From assembly GCA_001792895.1 (NCBI GenBank), contig MARA01000008.1:372001-436000 (forward strand): a DNA stretch of 64,000 nucleotides, read 5' to 3'. Within the stretch, counting starts at the first letter, position 1. Each line of letters begins with the position of its first letter. The translations under genes were made by a program, and so were the position numbers. The notes beneath the pieces are model-generated. The model was given only the letters and a program-made list of their open reading frames with translations, made no database searches and was not told where the DNA came from. Source of the stretch: Lentinus brumalis. Lineage: Eukaryota; Basidiomycota; Agaricomycetes; Polyporales; Polyporaceae. Positions 45,903 through 58,453 of this stretch are shown here, piece by piece.

Positions 45903-48501
45903 GGTGGCCAGCGAGAGGGAGAAGAGGGAGGGAGAGCGGAGAGCGTAAGTGCTCGCAAAGAGCTCGCAGAGCGTTGAGGAGGACCCAGGGGAAGGGTTCC
46001 AGAGTCGGGAGGCTTTATTAGAGACCCGGGGAGAACGTGACAAAGGGCTGGCTCGAGCGTGTACACCATGAGGCAGAGGTGATCGCCTAGGGTGCACGAA
46101 GGCAAGCGAGCCGCTGTCCGATTGAGCTAGGAAATAGGAAGCGGCCTCGAGGACTCCGAAGGTCAAAGATACGGGCTGGTGATCCTGCCCTTCTCGCGGC
46201 ACAACGCAGAGCTGCGTTATGAAGGTTTGGCTGCAGCGTGTGATCGATGTGCTTCAGCCGGGAAACAATACCTGACGCGGGCGCGGGCGTCGGGATCCCG
46301 CCTGCATTCCAGCCAAGGCCGTGCCTGTCGCTTCGGGGTGCGTTGCCATGAATCTGCGTAAGAAATGACCGCGACGGAGGACGGACAATAGGGGGTCTTC
46401 ATCTTCGGTGTCCATACTGATGTCGGATCGGGCGACCGCGCCTCGGCCGACTCGCACGTTGCCGGCCCGGGAGAGCGCTGCAGCACAGCATTGAACTTGC
46501 TGCCCCTTCCGAGGTGCGGTTCTGGGGCTCGACGGGGGCATTCGGGGGTGCAATCAAGCTCTTGAACCCGCACCGCCATCCGCGAGGGTCGAGGAGGAGG
46601 GACTTTGCATGCGCTCCGGGACCTCGTGTTGCTGAGAGAGCATCACTAGGGCCTCCATTCCAGCTCGGGCTTCCATCGCGCCACTGCGTCGAGCGTAAGT
46701 ACTGTAATGCCGAGGCTGACAGTGACCGAGATAAGACACATACGTTGTGACTGCATCATTGGTTACTCGGGCTGCAATGAATGAAGCCACTCAATAGTTA
46801 CGCCGCCAGAACCGCAGCAGGGACGAAGAAATACCTAAACTATACAAACCGCTATCAAAAGAAGCGGGTGCCTGTCGGTGTTGACGTAGTCAGCCTGTCT
46901 GTTTACTGCCTAGTGAGATTAACGTCGAGCTCCATACCTCTGCGGTTGTCATCCATTTCAAGGCTCTGAAGCACCATTACAAGGTGCTCGGTAGGCTGAC
47001 TGAAGGCCACAAGCCTGTGCGGTGCTCCGTCGCCTGAACGTAATATATCGCAGATAAATTGCGCCCGTTGGGATGTTCACATCACAGTGGTTATGAATGT
47101 TGCGACACCGTCGAGGAGGATCCTCGCGCTGCGCCTCCTGGCGATCCCTTGGAGAACAACGTCACCCTGGCTCACGAATGCGCCGCCAAACAAGACTGGT
47201 CAGTCATGCGGGGAGCTCCTGATGCGTGTGTCCGCTACGTACGAGCTTGCCTCCACGTCTCACCTTAGCCGCCGGTCACGACATCGCCTGCAAGAATGTT
47301 CCTGCAGGTACCGCAGTGGATCGCCTCCTGCCGGACCTCAGACACGGCGTCTACATAGCACAAGGTCCGAGGGTCTGAAGTGCAAAGCAGCGATAAGACA
47401 TCCAGAAGCATCGTGTGTATGCGTGTGTAGCGACTGACCTCGATCGGTGACGCATCTCGACGCTCGTTCGTGTCCTGCGTTGGTCTTGTGGCTCTGGCAC
47501 TTCATATCCGCGAATTGGCCGTGCCGCACGCCGCGATTCTAGATATCCATGCACGGTGTGTCCATGGGAAGCGGCGTCTTCGTGCTGGGTCACTGGATAA
47601 GGTTGCGGAACGCATCGAAATGGGGATCCGGATGAAGGAAGGACACTCGGATGGAATCCTCCGTCGCGTGAGATACCGATACACATCGTAGCTCGGAGAC
47701 GCCAGACATGTCGCCCATATCGCCACTTCGCGCACGAGGCTCTGAGGTGGTGTGTATAACGCATGATAGCGGGGCTGCGCACGTCGCTTTAGTGGCTGCA
47801 ATACAGGTGGTGCAATGTACGACGACTCACCATGCGCTATGCGAGATGCGCGCCGCAACGCGTCCGCTATGGCAGGCCGCAGAGGTCGTGTCGGCAGCGT
47901 GCTTTACATACCCAGGCGCTGCTATCCATGAGTTGTATGTAAGCTGTAATCAAAATGACTGAAGACGCGGTGGACGATATGTGTGAAGGGCATCAGGTGG
48001 CAAGCAACGGAGCGTGGATAAAAGGCAAGCAGGCTTGGCTGTCCTGTGAGGCGGACGTGCTTGGATGTCTCCTACGGTGACCATGTTGGAGTTCGCGATA
48101 CGAGGAAGCCGGACCTAGTACTTGCAAGTTCAAGTCACACAGTCTAGGACGGTGAGCGAAGTGGGACCCATCCGGCACGCAGGAGCAGGCCGACAACGCA
48201 ACTTCTGCTTGACCATTGATTCTCTTGCCCGAACGACCGTGGCATCCAACGATCCCAGTTGATTCAAGCGACAGAGAAGCACTATTGAGCTCCCAGAGAG
48301 TCAGATAAAGGATGCTTTGTGCAGAAAGAGAACTGCGGGATTGCCAGTGGTTAGAAGACCACTTGGCGACGCGCCAAACTGCAAGTTCACCGCTGCCGGC
48401 CCTAAACACGACGCGTCGTAGCGCACGTGACCGCCACCTTGCCCTGCGCTCGCGGAGACTCTCGAAGTCGGCGCTGGTCTCCCTCCTCCTGGTAGAAAGA
48501 C
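45903..48501. other. long intergenic region, no gene recognised
   Basis: A 2599-bp region between the divergent kinase (-) and ATP10 (+) genes. Several short frames exist on both strands but none carries a family motif or a convincing splice chain. It may hold promoters, long UTRs or a non-coding transcript. Confidence 0.35.
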
Positions 48502-49855
48502 ATGCGATCTGCTCTTACCTCTCTGCGTCCTACTCGCGTGGCTTTCTATGGTCCAGCTCGACAGTCGTACCGACTGCAGTGGATGAGCACTTCGCCACCA
48601 TCTCCGGACGCTCCCGTTACACCCGACATTGAGTCTAAGGAGAAGGGCAAGGAGAAGGCGCAAGCTACAGCGGAACCCTCGCCGAACAATACGAAGACTG
48701 CGAAAACAGATGACACTTTGCCACTTTTGCAGAGGCCGCTCGGTATCAGGGAGAAGCCAAAAGCCCGGGTGAAGTCATGGGCGGATACGAAGGAGAAGTT
48801 CCTCGACCGGGACAAGCAGCTGGAGGAGCGGACACACTTGTATGTTCTGTCTTTTAGCTATAGCGCACTCGAATGAACCGTGTGCTACAGGGCGAGAGAG
48901 GCGACACGAGGCTACTTCTATGACTTGAATGCTACCCGGCGTCATGGAGGGAAGACTTGGATCGCACCGAAGGTCATGATTCGAGAGGACGTGAGTTGAG
49001 TCCTATTGTTGCTCCACTTTGATACCCATCTGGAAATGCATTTGGCCGGCACAAACATCGCCTCCGCGTACCATGGAAGAGGTGTAGGAATCTGCGCCGT
49101 ACATCCTCATACTCTTGCCCTCCATACCCACATTTGGCGGGCTTATGCATACTCCTGTGCTCGGTGCTGTGCTCAATGACTTGCCCAGAAAGCGCTGTAC
49201 TTTCCAGACATACATGGCACTGCGCTAGCCGGCAGCGAGGAGAAGATTCACACAACAAATCTTCTTAAAGATAAGGTCTCTGTTGTTGCGTTGCTCACGA
49301 CACGAATATCGGAGGTGCGTTGCCTTTTGTCAGAGAGAAACACTACCGCTGATACCTAGTACGCAGATACAAACTGCGCAATTCTTAGAACCGACATTGG
49401 AGGCGTTCTCCTCAAATCCGCTCTTCCAATTCGTGCAGATCAACCTGCAGGACAACCTCCTGAAGTCGTTCCTCGTCTCTCTGTTTGCCTCCGGCATCCG
49501 CAAGACAGTGCCCGAGTCACTATGGCCGACGTACATGATTTCCAGCCAGAACATGGAGTACGTCCCTGGTATCGCCTTGCAACCTCCTCCGTACTGACGT
49601 TGTCTTATCTGAAGGTATCTCCGCCAACCACTGGGTATCGCGAACAAACACATCGGATACGTGTACCTCGTCGACCCGAATCTCAAGATCCGCTGGGCTG
49701 CGTGCGCGGACCCCAAGGCGGAAGAAGTTTCCGCGCTCAAAACCTGTACCACCGTTCTTCTCGACAGGCTGTCGAAGCAACAGGAGCCGCCTGCAGAGTC
49801 TGCGTCCAACTCTCCCCCGCCACAGGAAACATCTCCGCAGACGACTGCGCCGTAG
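48502..49855 (+). CDS. ATP10: ATP10, mitochondrial ATP synthase assembly factor
   Basis: Inner-membrane chaperone needed for incorporation of subunit 6 into the Fo sector. The ATG at 48502 gives MRSALTSLRPTRVAFYG, a mitochondrial presequence. A Lys/Glu/Pro-rich linker leads to LLQRPLGIREKPKARVKSW and KEKFLDRDKQLEER. Spliced exons give AREATRGYFYDLNATRRHGG, KTWIAPKVMIRED, ALYFPDIHGTAL and KVSVVALLTTRISE. Then come FLEPTLEAFSSNPLFQFVQI and NLQDNLLKSFLVSLFASGIR. The C-terminal exon reads LGIANKHIGYVYLVDPNLKI and RWAACADPKAEE, ending TTAP at 49855. These match the ATP10 (PF05176) pattern throughout. About five exons; looks intact. Confidence 0.9.
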
Positions 49856-50404
49856 GCTCAGACTGCCCACCCTACGACCATCTACGACCCGCGGGTACGG
49901 TCGCGTTTTCAGCCTATCCGGCGTTCTGTCGAAGTCTGCCTTCAACCTGGGCCAGTTGTACACTCCGGATGTTAGAGTACACTTGCTTCATCTATGTAGT
50001 ATACATAGCGATTTCGGTCATTCGATTGCGCCCCAGGCCTGCATTTGGTGCAATCTGTGACTCCGCGAATAGATTCTATGCAACTGTAAACGAGTGATCG
50101 GGATGCAGTAAATATGGGTCCGCGGGCAGGCGAGGCGCCTGGACCTGGCTTCCTGCCGGACTGCGACCATCTCATCTTCCTGCACCCTTTGCTGGGCTGC
50201 CTTGAGGGCTCTAATCTTCTACCCAATTGCGCTGTTTGTGCGGACAAAACATACGTCACCCGGCGTACAGTAGAGCCTCACCGCCCAGAAGTCGGATATA
50301 CCGCGACTGCCAACGCACCCGCTTGCCGAACGCCGCTCTACACGCTTCATTGCTATCTGGCAACGTCAAGTATACCTTGTCGTGACCCGGACTGAATACC
50401 CCTC
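49856..50404. other. intergenic, no gene seen
   Basis: A 549-bp stretch between the tandem ATP10 and GT61 genes. Nothing else was recognised. Confidence 0.45.
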
Positions 50405-52599
50405 ATGCGAAGCTGGACGGCACCCCCGACGCGGCGCGAGGTCACTCTCCTCCTATTCTCGCTCACCATCTTCGTGCTCTCGTACAACCTTGAGACGTCT
50501 CTCGGACTCGTCGGTGTGCGCCCGCAGAAGCTCAGCTCAACGTATCTCTCGAGTATAGGTGCGTCCTTCGTCGCGATTCTGAGTGTCTACGCTGACGGCG
50601 CGGAACCGGACTAATCAGGCCTCGGGACGAAAGACCCCGGGTTCGACGCGGACGGGCGGCGGCCGAAGCAGTGGCGCGATGAGCTCGAGGACATGATTGT
50701 TGGCGACTGGGAGTGGCGCGAGGGCGAGGTGGCCGGGTCTGCGAGGAGCCAGTCTGCGCCGAGGGGCACCGGGCGGTATGGGCTCGTATACAACTTCGAG
50801 TCGGGCAGGAAGGCGCGCCGGAGTGCGGAGAAGGGCGACAGAGGCGTGAGCTTGAGCACCGGCGTGACGGTGAAGGACCAGTTCGTGAAGTGGGGGAAGG
50901 AGGTGCCGCAGACGACTGTCGTTGCCCATACTCCAGGTGCGTCGTTTGGTCATATGCCCGCGGGATACTCACGAACGGTCCCTCAGGGTTCACAATACTG
51001 GAGAATGTGGTCTGTGTGAATGGCACACTGTTCGTCGTGGCGAACGACTGGGAAAAGGTGCCGAAGCTGGGCGACATTGCTTCCTCGTCTGTGGACCCAT
51101 CAAGACCACCACGGGTACAAGACTGGCACATCCTCACCACGAGCGACGCTAGCGAATGGTTCGGTCCGTATGCCGCAAAGTGAGTTTTGCATGCCCGTCT
51201 GGATATCGCTCAGCACGCTGAGCATACGCAGGATCCACGGCACATCATGGCTTGCTCTCGACGTAGCAGACGACCAAGATCCTTATCTTCTCCTCTCGCT
51301 GTTCCGCACACATGCCTCCCTCATGTCCTCAGGGCCTTCGTCCTCCTTCACCACCCCTGGCGGCCTCCACATCATCTCGCCTTCGACGCCCTCTCGTCCT
51401 GCAAGCTCCGTCCCCGCCCCTCTTCGTCTCATCTTCCCGCACATCCCCACCTTCTCCACCCCGAATGTTCCTCCACCGGTGGGACAAGACAAGGCCCACC
51501 CGCCGCCGCGCGAGCGCGCCTACTTCGGCATCCACCCGCTCCTCCCGAAGGCCGTCCTGCCCACAGTTGGGATGTGGTTCGAGGAGGATTGGAAAGATCT
51601 CGCAGACATGCACGTACCCTTCCTCCTCGAACGCGTCGTCATCGCCGACCGGGGCGCTGCTGAGCGCGGGCGCGCGAACTGGCGTTCCGCCGCACCATCA
51701 AGCTCTGAGTCCCAGTCAGGGGCTCCTGCCATGAGCAAACGCGCCCCAGGGGAGGAAGGCGAGCCCGCCTGGGCCGCGCCGTTCGTCGGCCTTAACGCGC
51801 CAGACGGGTGGTGGGCGCCCATGCGCTCTGCGCTGTTGCGCTTCTTGCATATCGCGGATATGTCGTTGCACAAGCCGAGCTCGCATGGTGGTGGCTTCTG
51901 GGGCAAGAGCAAGCAGGTGCGCAAGCCTGTCGTATCGTACGTGTCGATGCAGGGCCAGCCTGCTGTCGCGGGACCCAGGCTGTCCGTGGAGGACCACGAG
52001 AGGCTGGTGAGTGGCTTGCAGAAGCTCGAGCAGGATGGCTTGCTTGGGGAGGTGCATGTACTCAGTGGGAATGGGAGTGTGTCTGCGACGGAGTGGGAGG
52101 AGCGCATGAGCGCGATCGCACGGTCCACAGTGAGTGTTCAGATCGCTTTAGGTCAGGATTATTGACTCAGTTCATGGATACATAGATCGTCATGGGCCCG
52201 TACGGAGGCCATCTCGCGGACGGCATCTTCATGCGTTCGCCTTCGGCTGATGGCTCGCCCGCTGTGTCGCCTGCTGGAGAAAAAGAGCAGCCGGGCCCGC
52301 GCTCTCTGCCGCCGATGCTAATGGAGTTCTTCCCGCCCGGCACATTCGTGCGCGACCAGGAGTATGCGATGCAGGCACTCGGGATCGACTACATGGCATG
52401 GTGGAAAGAGATGTGAGTGCCTTGTCGAGTTGTCCTGCGCGATGTCAAGATGCTGATACTTTGTAACAGGAAATTTGCGGGGAGCAACTTGCCCTCTGTC
52501 AGCGTACCCTCGCCATCTGCCTGGAACACGCCGATTCCCTTGGACGTCGAGGCCGTGCTTCGCGTCGTACGAGAAGAGGCGCCGCGACGCGTGGTATGA
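50405..52599 (+). CDS. GT61/DUF563-type glycosyltransferase, type II membrane protein
   Basis: The ATG at 50405 gives MRSWTAPPTRREVTLLLFSL and a hydrophobic TM segment to LSYNL, so a Golgi or ER type II protein is likely. Exons then carry FTILENVVCVNGTLFVVAND, HGTSWLALDVADDQDPYLLL and AYFGIHPLLPKAVLPTVGMW. Further on are LLERVVIADRGAAERG and KPVVSYVSMQGQP. The family signature near the end is IVMGPYGGHLADGIFM, followed by EFFPPGTFVRDQEYAMQALG and IDYMAWW. This resembles the GT61 family, which includes EGF-domain O-GlcNAc transferases and plant xylan-modifying enzymes; the fungal substrates are mostly unknown. About 650 aa, in six or seven exons ending at 52599. No break was seen. Confidence 0.82.
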
Positions 52600-54010
52600 A
52601 GTGAACACGGCTTTTGGTCAGTGGTCACTACGGACAGCAGATCGCGTACCGCTGCTTTCGTTTGCGCTTTCGCCGGCTGGATATGCTAGGACACCTCTGG
52701 ACGTTCTCTCGCTACGCAGAGTAATACATACACACGGTGACATAGGTACCGTCCTCGCCGCATAACATAGAACTTGCATGACTCCCGTATACAGGTACAG
52801 CATGTCGTAGATACAGTATTGCATACGTGAAAGTGAACATAGGTCGAGGGCCCTTCGTCCACGTCAGTGTCGAAATTCCAGGCCTCCCTCGAGTGCACCG
52901 AGCTGAGTCGATATTCCACTCCAAACAGCTGTTCACACTTCTCCAGCGCAACCTCGCTGGTCAAATGTAGAGTACTGGAGTTTGACTGCATTCAGCTGCT
53001 TGGCGACGACGTATCCGACTTCCCGAGCTGGGGTGCGACCATTGCCGGTCGTAGGGTTCAGGCTGGTGTTCCGCTCGTCGCTTCATACCGTACCCGTCTG
53101 ATCGTCCACTGACAAGGAGAAAACCATACTTAGGGGGTACATAGCGGCGTTGCTAACCCGTCCGTCGGCGACGTGTGCTCACTCATCAGCAGTCGCCGCC
53201 GCGGTGTCTTCCACGTAGTATGACGCGTGCTGCAAGCTTGAAGCAGAACATGGTATTCAGATACAAGACAGTGTGCCCACGGCGCACGTACGTCGGACTC
53301 ACAAGACGCACTCATGTGCTCATACGCCTGCTGCGTTCCCCACTTCTACCAGACACCCGTGAGCCGACATAAACGCGGATACTACGTTGAGAGTGGTTCG
53401 GGTACGCAGCATGTAAGCTCACTTGTGCTACCGGCGCGTTCTATGACGTTTTGAGCAGAAGGTCGTGAAGTGGGGAGTTGCATACTGATTATGGTCGACG
53501 CACCCAGGAATTAGGCTGCCCTGCGTGTCCGAAAACGCCTGCATGCATGGACGGAGGAAGAGCGTTCAGTATAGCAAACCTATTTCTAGGAGCGGATCGA
53601 GATCTTGACCACAAGACCGTGCGGCAGAGCGGATGCACTTCGCGGCTTCTCGGTCGTGTATGCCGACCCCGCGGATGTTGTACTCTCTACTCGTCGCCGC
53701 TGTCGAATATGTCCTCGTCGACGCGCTGGGCAGCGAGCTCGTTATCGGGGATGCCGACGGACATGGCGGCGGCAGGATTGGGGCGTGGGAGAGCAATTGA
53801 TGAGGGGAGAAACGGCCGTCGGCGGGAGAGCGCTGGCTCCTGCTTGCCTTCGTCCGTCCTCGTGTAAAGTCTTAGCTCGGTCCACCGACCCCAGTCTCTC
53901 CTTTCTATCCCCATCCTTGGCCCCTCCACACCCGCCTCCTTCGCTGCCGTCCTCGTCCCAGACGCTTCCAGCTTTCTTCCTCCACACGCACTCACATAGA
54001 CGCATCCGCC
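52600..54010. other. intergenic, possible short minus-strand ORF
   Basis: A 1411-bp stretch between the GT61 and TPT genes. A minus-strand frame from 52991 (opening MQSNSSTLHLTSEVALEKCE) has protein-like composition but no recognised family, so no gene is called. Confidence 0.35.
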
Positions 54011-56032
54011 ATGGCCCCCGTCGACGAGAAGATGAACGCGACCGCGGAGGAGCAGGTCCAGATGCTCGACGTCCACGAGAAGGACAACGACGACCTCCTC
54101 CCCTCTCCCGTCTCCGCCACCCTCCCCCGCCCCGCCGCCAGCAAACCCAAGCTGTCTGCGGCCGCGATCATTCCCATATGGATCGTCCTCAGCTCCGCCG
54201 TCATCATCTACAACAACTACCTGTACAACACCCTCCAGTTCCGCTTTCCTGTCTTCCTCGTCACCTGGCACCTAACGTTTGCTGTGAGTCTCATCTGCTT
54301 TCCGTCGTGGGTTGCGAGGGAGCACTACGCGGGCGGGGGCGCCCGTGCGCGCGTCGGCACAAGGTGCGGGAGAGATAAGCCGTGCCCCTCAAACACCGGG
54401 CTCGACCTTCGTGGTGGCGGCAGCAATCGCTTACGGTGGTAGAGAGCCGGGGTGCGTTAGAGCGTTCGTTCCGCCGGGATGAGCCTGTGCACGGTGACGC
54501 GGATGGGATTTGGACGGTGCTCGGCCGCGCGCAGGAGAACTGTCATGCGCACGGTCGTACATCGCTCCCGCGCTCCAATTCATGAACCAGCGGCAGGTCC
54601 TGTCTACGGTTTTTCCAGTAAGGCGGCTCAATTCTCATGGACGCTGGACGTTGGACGCACTGGCGATGGCCAGAAGCGACAGTAGATTCACAAGCACACC
54701 CCTTTTTTGCGTCTCCCGCTGTTCATCTCGAGGTGTCATGCAGTGTTTCGTCGAGGCTGCAGCGCGCAAGCAGCGAGGAACGGTGTATGGAATTGTGGCG
54801 GGTTCGGATTCCCTCATTCTGACGGGACGTGCATGATCCGCTGTGGTGAGTCGTGGACAGCGGGAATTGGACGCTGCTCGGCTCGACGCATGAGAGATAC
54901 CATGCGCACGGTCATACATTGCTGCCGCTGGGTGGATCCGACTTGCGGCCCATCTCTCCCAAGGTCCGCCGTTGGAGCGTACAGACCGGCGAGGGCACAA
55001 CCCATTCAGACGCATAACTGTCGATGCACATGCTGACGCAACACACAGGCTATCGGCACACGCGTCCTGCAACGGACAACACACCTCGTCGATGGCGCGA
55101 AGGACGTTAACATGTCGAAAGACGTGTTCCTCCGGAGTATCCTCCCCATCGGCCTCCTCTTCAGCGCATCCCTCATCCTCAGCAACACTGCGTACCTGTA
55201 TCTCTCGGTCGCGTACATTCAGATGCTGAAGGTACGTACACGTTTAGCTCCTCAGTCGAAGCAAGTACTTATACTTCGCGCGCAGGCATTCACGCCCGTA
55301 GCGATCCTGCTCATCTCATGGACGTTCCGTATTCAAGACCCCAGCAAGCGTCTCGCAGTCATCGTGTTCATGATCTCGTCGGGCGTCGCACTCGCATCGC
55401 GCGGCGAGCTCCGCTTCAACCTCGTCGGCTTCCTCACGCAGGCTGCGGCCGTTGCTGTGCGTGACGTCCCATGTAATCTCCTAGATGTGATTGCTGACTG
55501 TCGCACAGTTCGAGGCATCGCGGCTGGTCATGATCCAGATCCTCCTGCACGGCATGAAGATGGACCCGCTCGTCTCGCTGCACTACTACGCACCGGTCTG
55601 TGCGCTCATCAACCTCGCAGTGCTGCCCTTCACGGAGGGCTTCGCGCCGTTCTACGAGGTCATGCGCGTCGGGTGCGTCTCTCCCATGTTGGGTAGTTCT
55701 GAATTCCCCACTGACACGTAGTTGCAGCCCGCTGATCCTGATTTCGAACGCTGCGATCGCGTTCCTGCTCAACATCGCGGCCGTGTTCCTCGTGGGCGCC
55801 GGCAGCGGCCTCGTCCTCACGCTCGCGGGCGTGTTCAAGGACATCCTGCTCATCACCGGCTCAGTGCTCATCTTTGGCGCGCAGATCACGCCACTGCAGG
55901 TCCTCGGTGCGTCCTCTCCCTCCCGTGTCCGTTTCGTGTGTCGCGTCGAGTGCTCATGCGCACACGTACGCCGCAGGTTACTCGATCGCGCTCGTCGGCC
56001 TTGTCCTGTACAAGACTGCAGGGAGCAAATGA
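54011..56032 (+). CDS. TPT-family nucleotide-sugar/triose-phosphate translocator
   Basis: Drug/metabolite-transporter superfamily, TPT/SLC35E-like, probably in the Golgi or ER membrane. The ATG at 54011 gives a hydrophilic tail of about 50 residues, then AAAIIPIWIVLSSAVIIYNN and FPVFLVTWHLTFA. A 765-bp intron (54284-55048) follows. The gene continues AIGTRVLQRTTHLVDGAKDV, NMSKDVFLRSILPIGLLFSA, SLILSNTAYLYLSVAYIQML and AFTPVAILLISWTFRI. Then come RLVMIQILLHGMKMDPLVSL, ISNAAIAFLLNIAAVFLVGA and GYSIALVGLVLYKTAGSK, with the stop at 56030-56032. The order and length (about 390 aa) match intact fungal TPT proteins. A truncated copy of its middle and 3' flank lies at 58.6-59.5 kb. Confidence 0.88.
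54284..55048 (+). repeat. long TPT intron 1 with internal duplicated segments
   Basis: The donor GTGAGT at 54284 and acceptor CACAG at 55048 are fixed by frame. Inside, a segment near 54509-54575 (GGACGGTGCTCGGCCGCGCG and on) recurs at about 54868-54935 in diverged form. It recurs a third time outside the gene at about 58622-58690. Confidence 0.6.
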
Positions 56033-56388
56033 TTTGCTTCGTCGGTGGCTTCGGCCTCGTCCGGCGCTTGTCGACGCTTGTGATGGGTTTCTCTCGCTGT
56101 GGGGATTTCGCTCGTCCTGTTTTTTTCTTGTGTTCGCCTGGTGTACATCCGGACTTCCTAATTCTAGATACATATACAGCCTACAATAGATCTAAGATGC
56201 GGTTTCCAGTGTGTGTTGGCACCTTCTCAACGTTATAGCGTCCGAGTCCTATTACCCAGTGCAACCGTAACCGTTCTTCTCTTCCTGCCCCGTATAGACT
56301 TTGAGTTGACACAATCGACAGGCCGACTGTTCTGCCGATGGCTGAGCGTCGCATCGCTGCACTCCAAGTATGCCGGGACGAGATCAGG

Positions 56389-56492
56389 CTACTTGTCCGC
56401 AGATACGGCGGGTTTTTATCAGTGCTGCACTCGCCGGATGCAGGTCCGCTCACCATTGGTATCTTCAGGTGCGCTCGGTTGCGCCATCATTT
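56389..56492 (-). pseudogene. relic of a small secreted peptide gene (exons 2-3)
   Basis: On the minus strand TGGCGCAACCGAGCGCACCT encodes W-R-N-R-A-H-L and is identical to the same part of peptide gene B (59399-59691). The following intron-like sequence starts GTGAGC, and the exon-3 end GACAAGTAG is retained. The preceding codon has become TGA and no signal-peptide exon is present. It sits in the TPT 3' flank that was duplicated to 59.1-59.5 kb. Confidence 0.65.
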
Positions 56493-56710
56493 CTTTTGGG
56501 GAAGATCCCCTCTCGCACTTCAGGACTGCCGAATGTCGCAGAATATGTGACGCTGTAGACCTGGTCGTATCGACCGAAAGTACTGAGTTCGATGGCGATG
56601 TGCTGGTTGATTCTGATGGTCACCAGTCGGTGAGGAAAAGTATAGTAGCCTGCAAGGCGCAGAAATGGACTCACTTTTGTTGGGTGCTCCCCTCTGAGTA
56701 CTTAAGTACT

Positions 56711-56717
56711 TATATAT
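56711..56717 (+). promoter_or_regulatory. TATA-like element of the CK1-like kinase gene
   Basis: TATATAT lies about 149 bp upstream of the ATG at 56866, next to the palindromic AGTACTTAAGTACT at about 56697-56710. Position is plausible for a core promoter, but nothing confirms it. Confidence 0.3.
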
Positions 56718-56865
56718 CGCCCAGTCGTTGGATCAGTGAGCGCGGCGGGCGCATGCGCACCGGGAACTCCGGAGTTCAAAAGGGGAGACGGCCGCTCAGG
56801 AGCACGGTGACCTGGGCGCTCACAGTGTCACTACAGCTTCCTCATGTTCTCTGTTCTCGCATCCC

Positions 56866-58223
56866 ATGCTTTCGAAAATCGTCTACTTTCGGCATAATGT
56901 CTTGGGGAGCGGTTCACATGTGCGTGCTCTATAACCCTCGATGTAGTCGCCACGTCTCAGACGCGTCTTATAGGGGATTGTGTACGCTGCCGAGGAGGAA
57001 GGTACAGGTCGGACTGTCGCGCTCAAGGCTTCGAGGGTCTCTTTGAACGTTGTTCGATCATCTCTGCGTCACGAGGCAAGGGTTATGCAACTCCTCCAAG
57101 GTCACTCTGCTGTACCAGTTCTTCTCGGCTACGCTCGCCGCCCGCATTTCGAGTACATGGCCATGGAGCTCCTGGGCCCGAGTTTGCGCCGCCAAGTCAA
57201 GTCTGGGTGCGCCTTGAGCCTTGGTACTGTCGCCAGGGTTGGCGAGCAAATGGTCCGTCCTGCACTTCTCCTACTTGGACTCTTCGGCTCAGTCGTCTGT
57301 TGACACCATGCAGCTTTCCGCGTTAGGACACCTTGCATCGCATCGCATTGTCCATCGTGATATCAAGCCGCACAACATCCTCGTATCCTGCGTCGATAGC
57401 GCGCGCGTTGTTCTCGTGGACTTCAGCATCGCCCACCACCTTTCATCGGTACAAGCAACATTGGCATGCAACGACGGAAAGTCCCCACTCGCTTTCCCGA
57501 GCGGCACCACACAGTTCTGCAGCCTAGAAGCTCATACCGGTGGTGGTACGTGATAATGTGTTCATGACTTAGCGATCGCTGATTATGAGTCCCCCAGCTC
57601 CTGATCCCCACGACGACCTCGAGTCCTTGGCCTACGTTCTCTTGTTTCTCTGCTTGGGCGACCTCCCGTGGCATGTCGCGGACCCCTATCGTTCTTCCAC
57701 GGAAGTATACAAGCAATCGGTCATGGATACCTATCTCGCCAAGCAAGCACTCACCAGTTCGACATTTCCTGTCTCCATCCCACTCGAAATCGCGAACATG
57801 CTTGAGAGCGCCAGACGTCGTCAAAACAGCGATCTGTTCAGTTCCTCGATAACGAAACTGCGGTCGCAGTTTTGCAGGCTGGTGTCCTCCCTCGGAGAAT
57901 GCAACAAGAATCCTCTCGATTGGACGCCAGTCCTCCCACTCGCATCTCCACCGCTATCTACCGCGCGACCGGACTCTGGGGACTGCGCGCCTAGGCAGTC
58001 AATCCACCTGCTGGATCGGCTGGACACGTACGATAACGAGGAGCCCATCAACGAGTACTTTACAGACAGCTACTATGGCTCGGACCTCGGCGACTGGTTA
58101 GGCCCCGCGTTTGGACGTCTGCTCTCTTTGACTCTGCCCGCGGACGACACCGAGTTTCTGGACGGGCAGCTCCCAGAGATCGCTGAAGTTCAGATGTGCA
58201 GACTACCTCCTCGGACCTGGTGA
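56866..58223 (+). CDS. CK1-like protein kinase with DFS in place of DFG (396 aa)
   Basis: Four exons: 56866-56919, 56974-57252, 57314-57545 and 57598-58223. Exon 1 ends in the glycine loop (LGSGSH) and exon 2 starts GIVYAAEEEGTGRTVALK, with the beta-3 lysine. The hinge region is FEYMAMELLGPSLRRQVK, the style of casein kinase 1. The catalytic loop is intact (VHRDIKPHNIL). The metal-binding motif reads VDFSIA, so the usual glycine is serine. GTTQFCSLEAHTG and DDLESLAYVLLFLCLGDLPW are CK1-type activation and alpha-F segments. The C-terminal ~100 residues are acidic and lack the usual CK1 tail. It may be active or a scaffold. A relic of a paralogue lies at 8090. Confidence 0.85.
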
Positions 58224-58453
58224 GGGCAAGCACCGAAGCCGGCGACGATGCGGTCGAGGACGGCAGGACGGCAGATGCGTCAAGCAGAAGTTCGACGACA
58301 TCGACGTGCAGACATGGTTCATATCCTGTTTGGAAGTAGTCTTGTACGTAGACCTCTTTTTCTCGACCGACAGCCTCTTATTTTCACACGGCTATCCAGG
58401 TTCGAACCTGTCGTCGCCCGTGTACTCACGGGTTTCGTGTGTGGCTCTCGTTG

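Noticed and set aside
52712..52991. Minus-strand frame with protein-like composition (opens MQSNSSTLHLTSEV)
   Set aside because: No family motif, no supporting splice chain and no conserved partner; could be chance in a GC-rich region.
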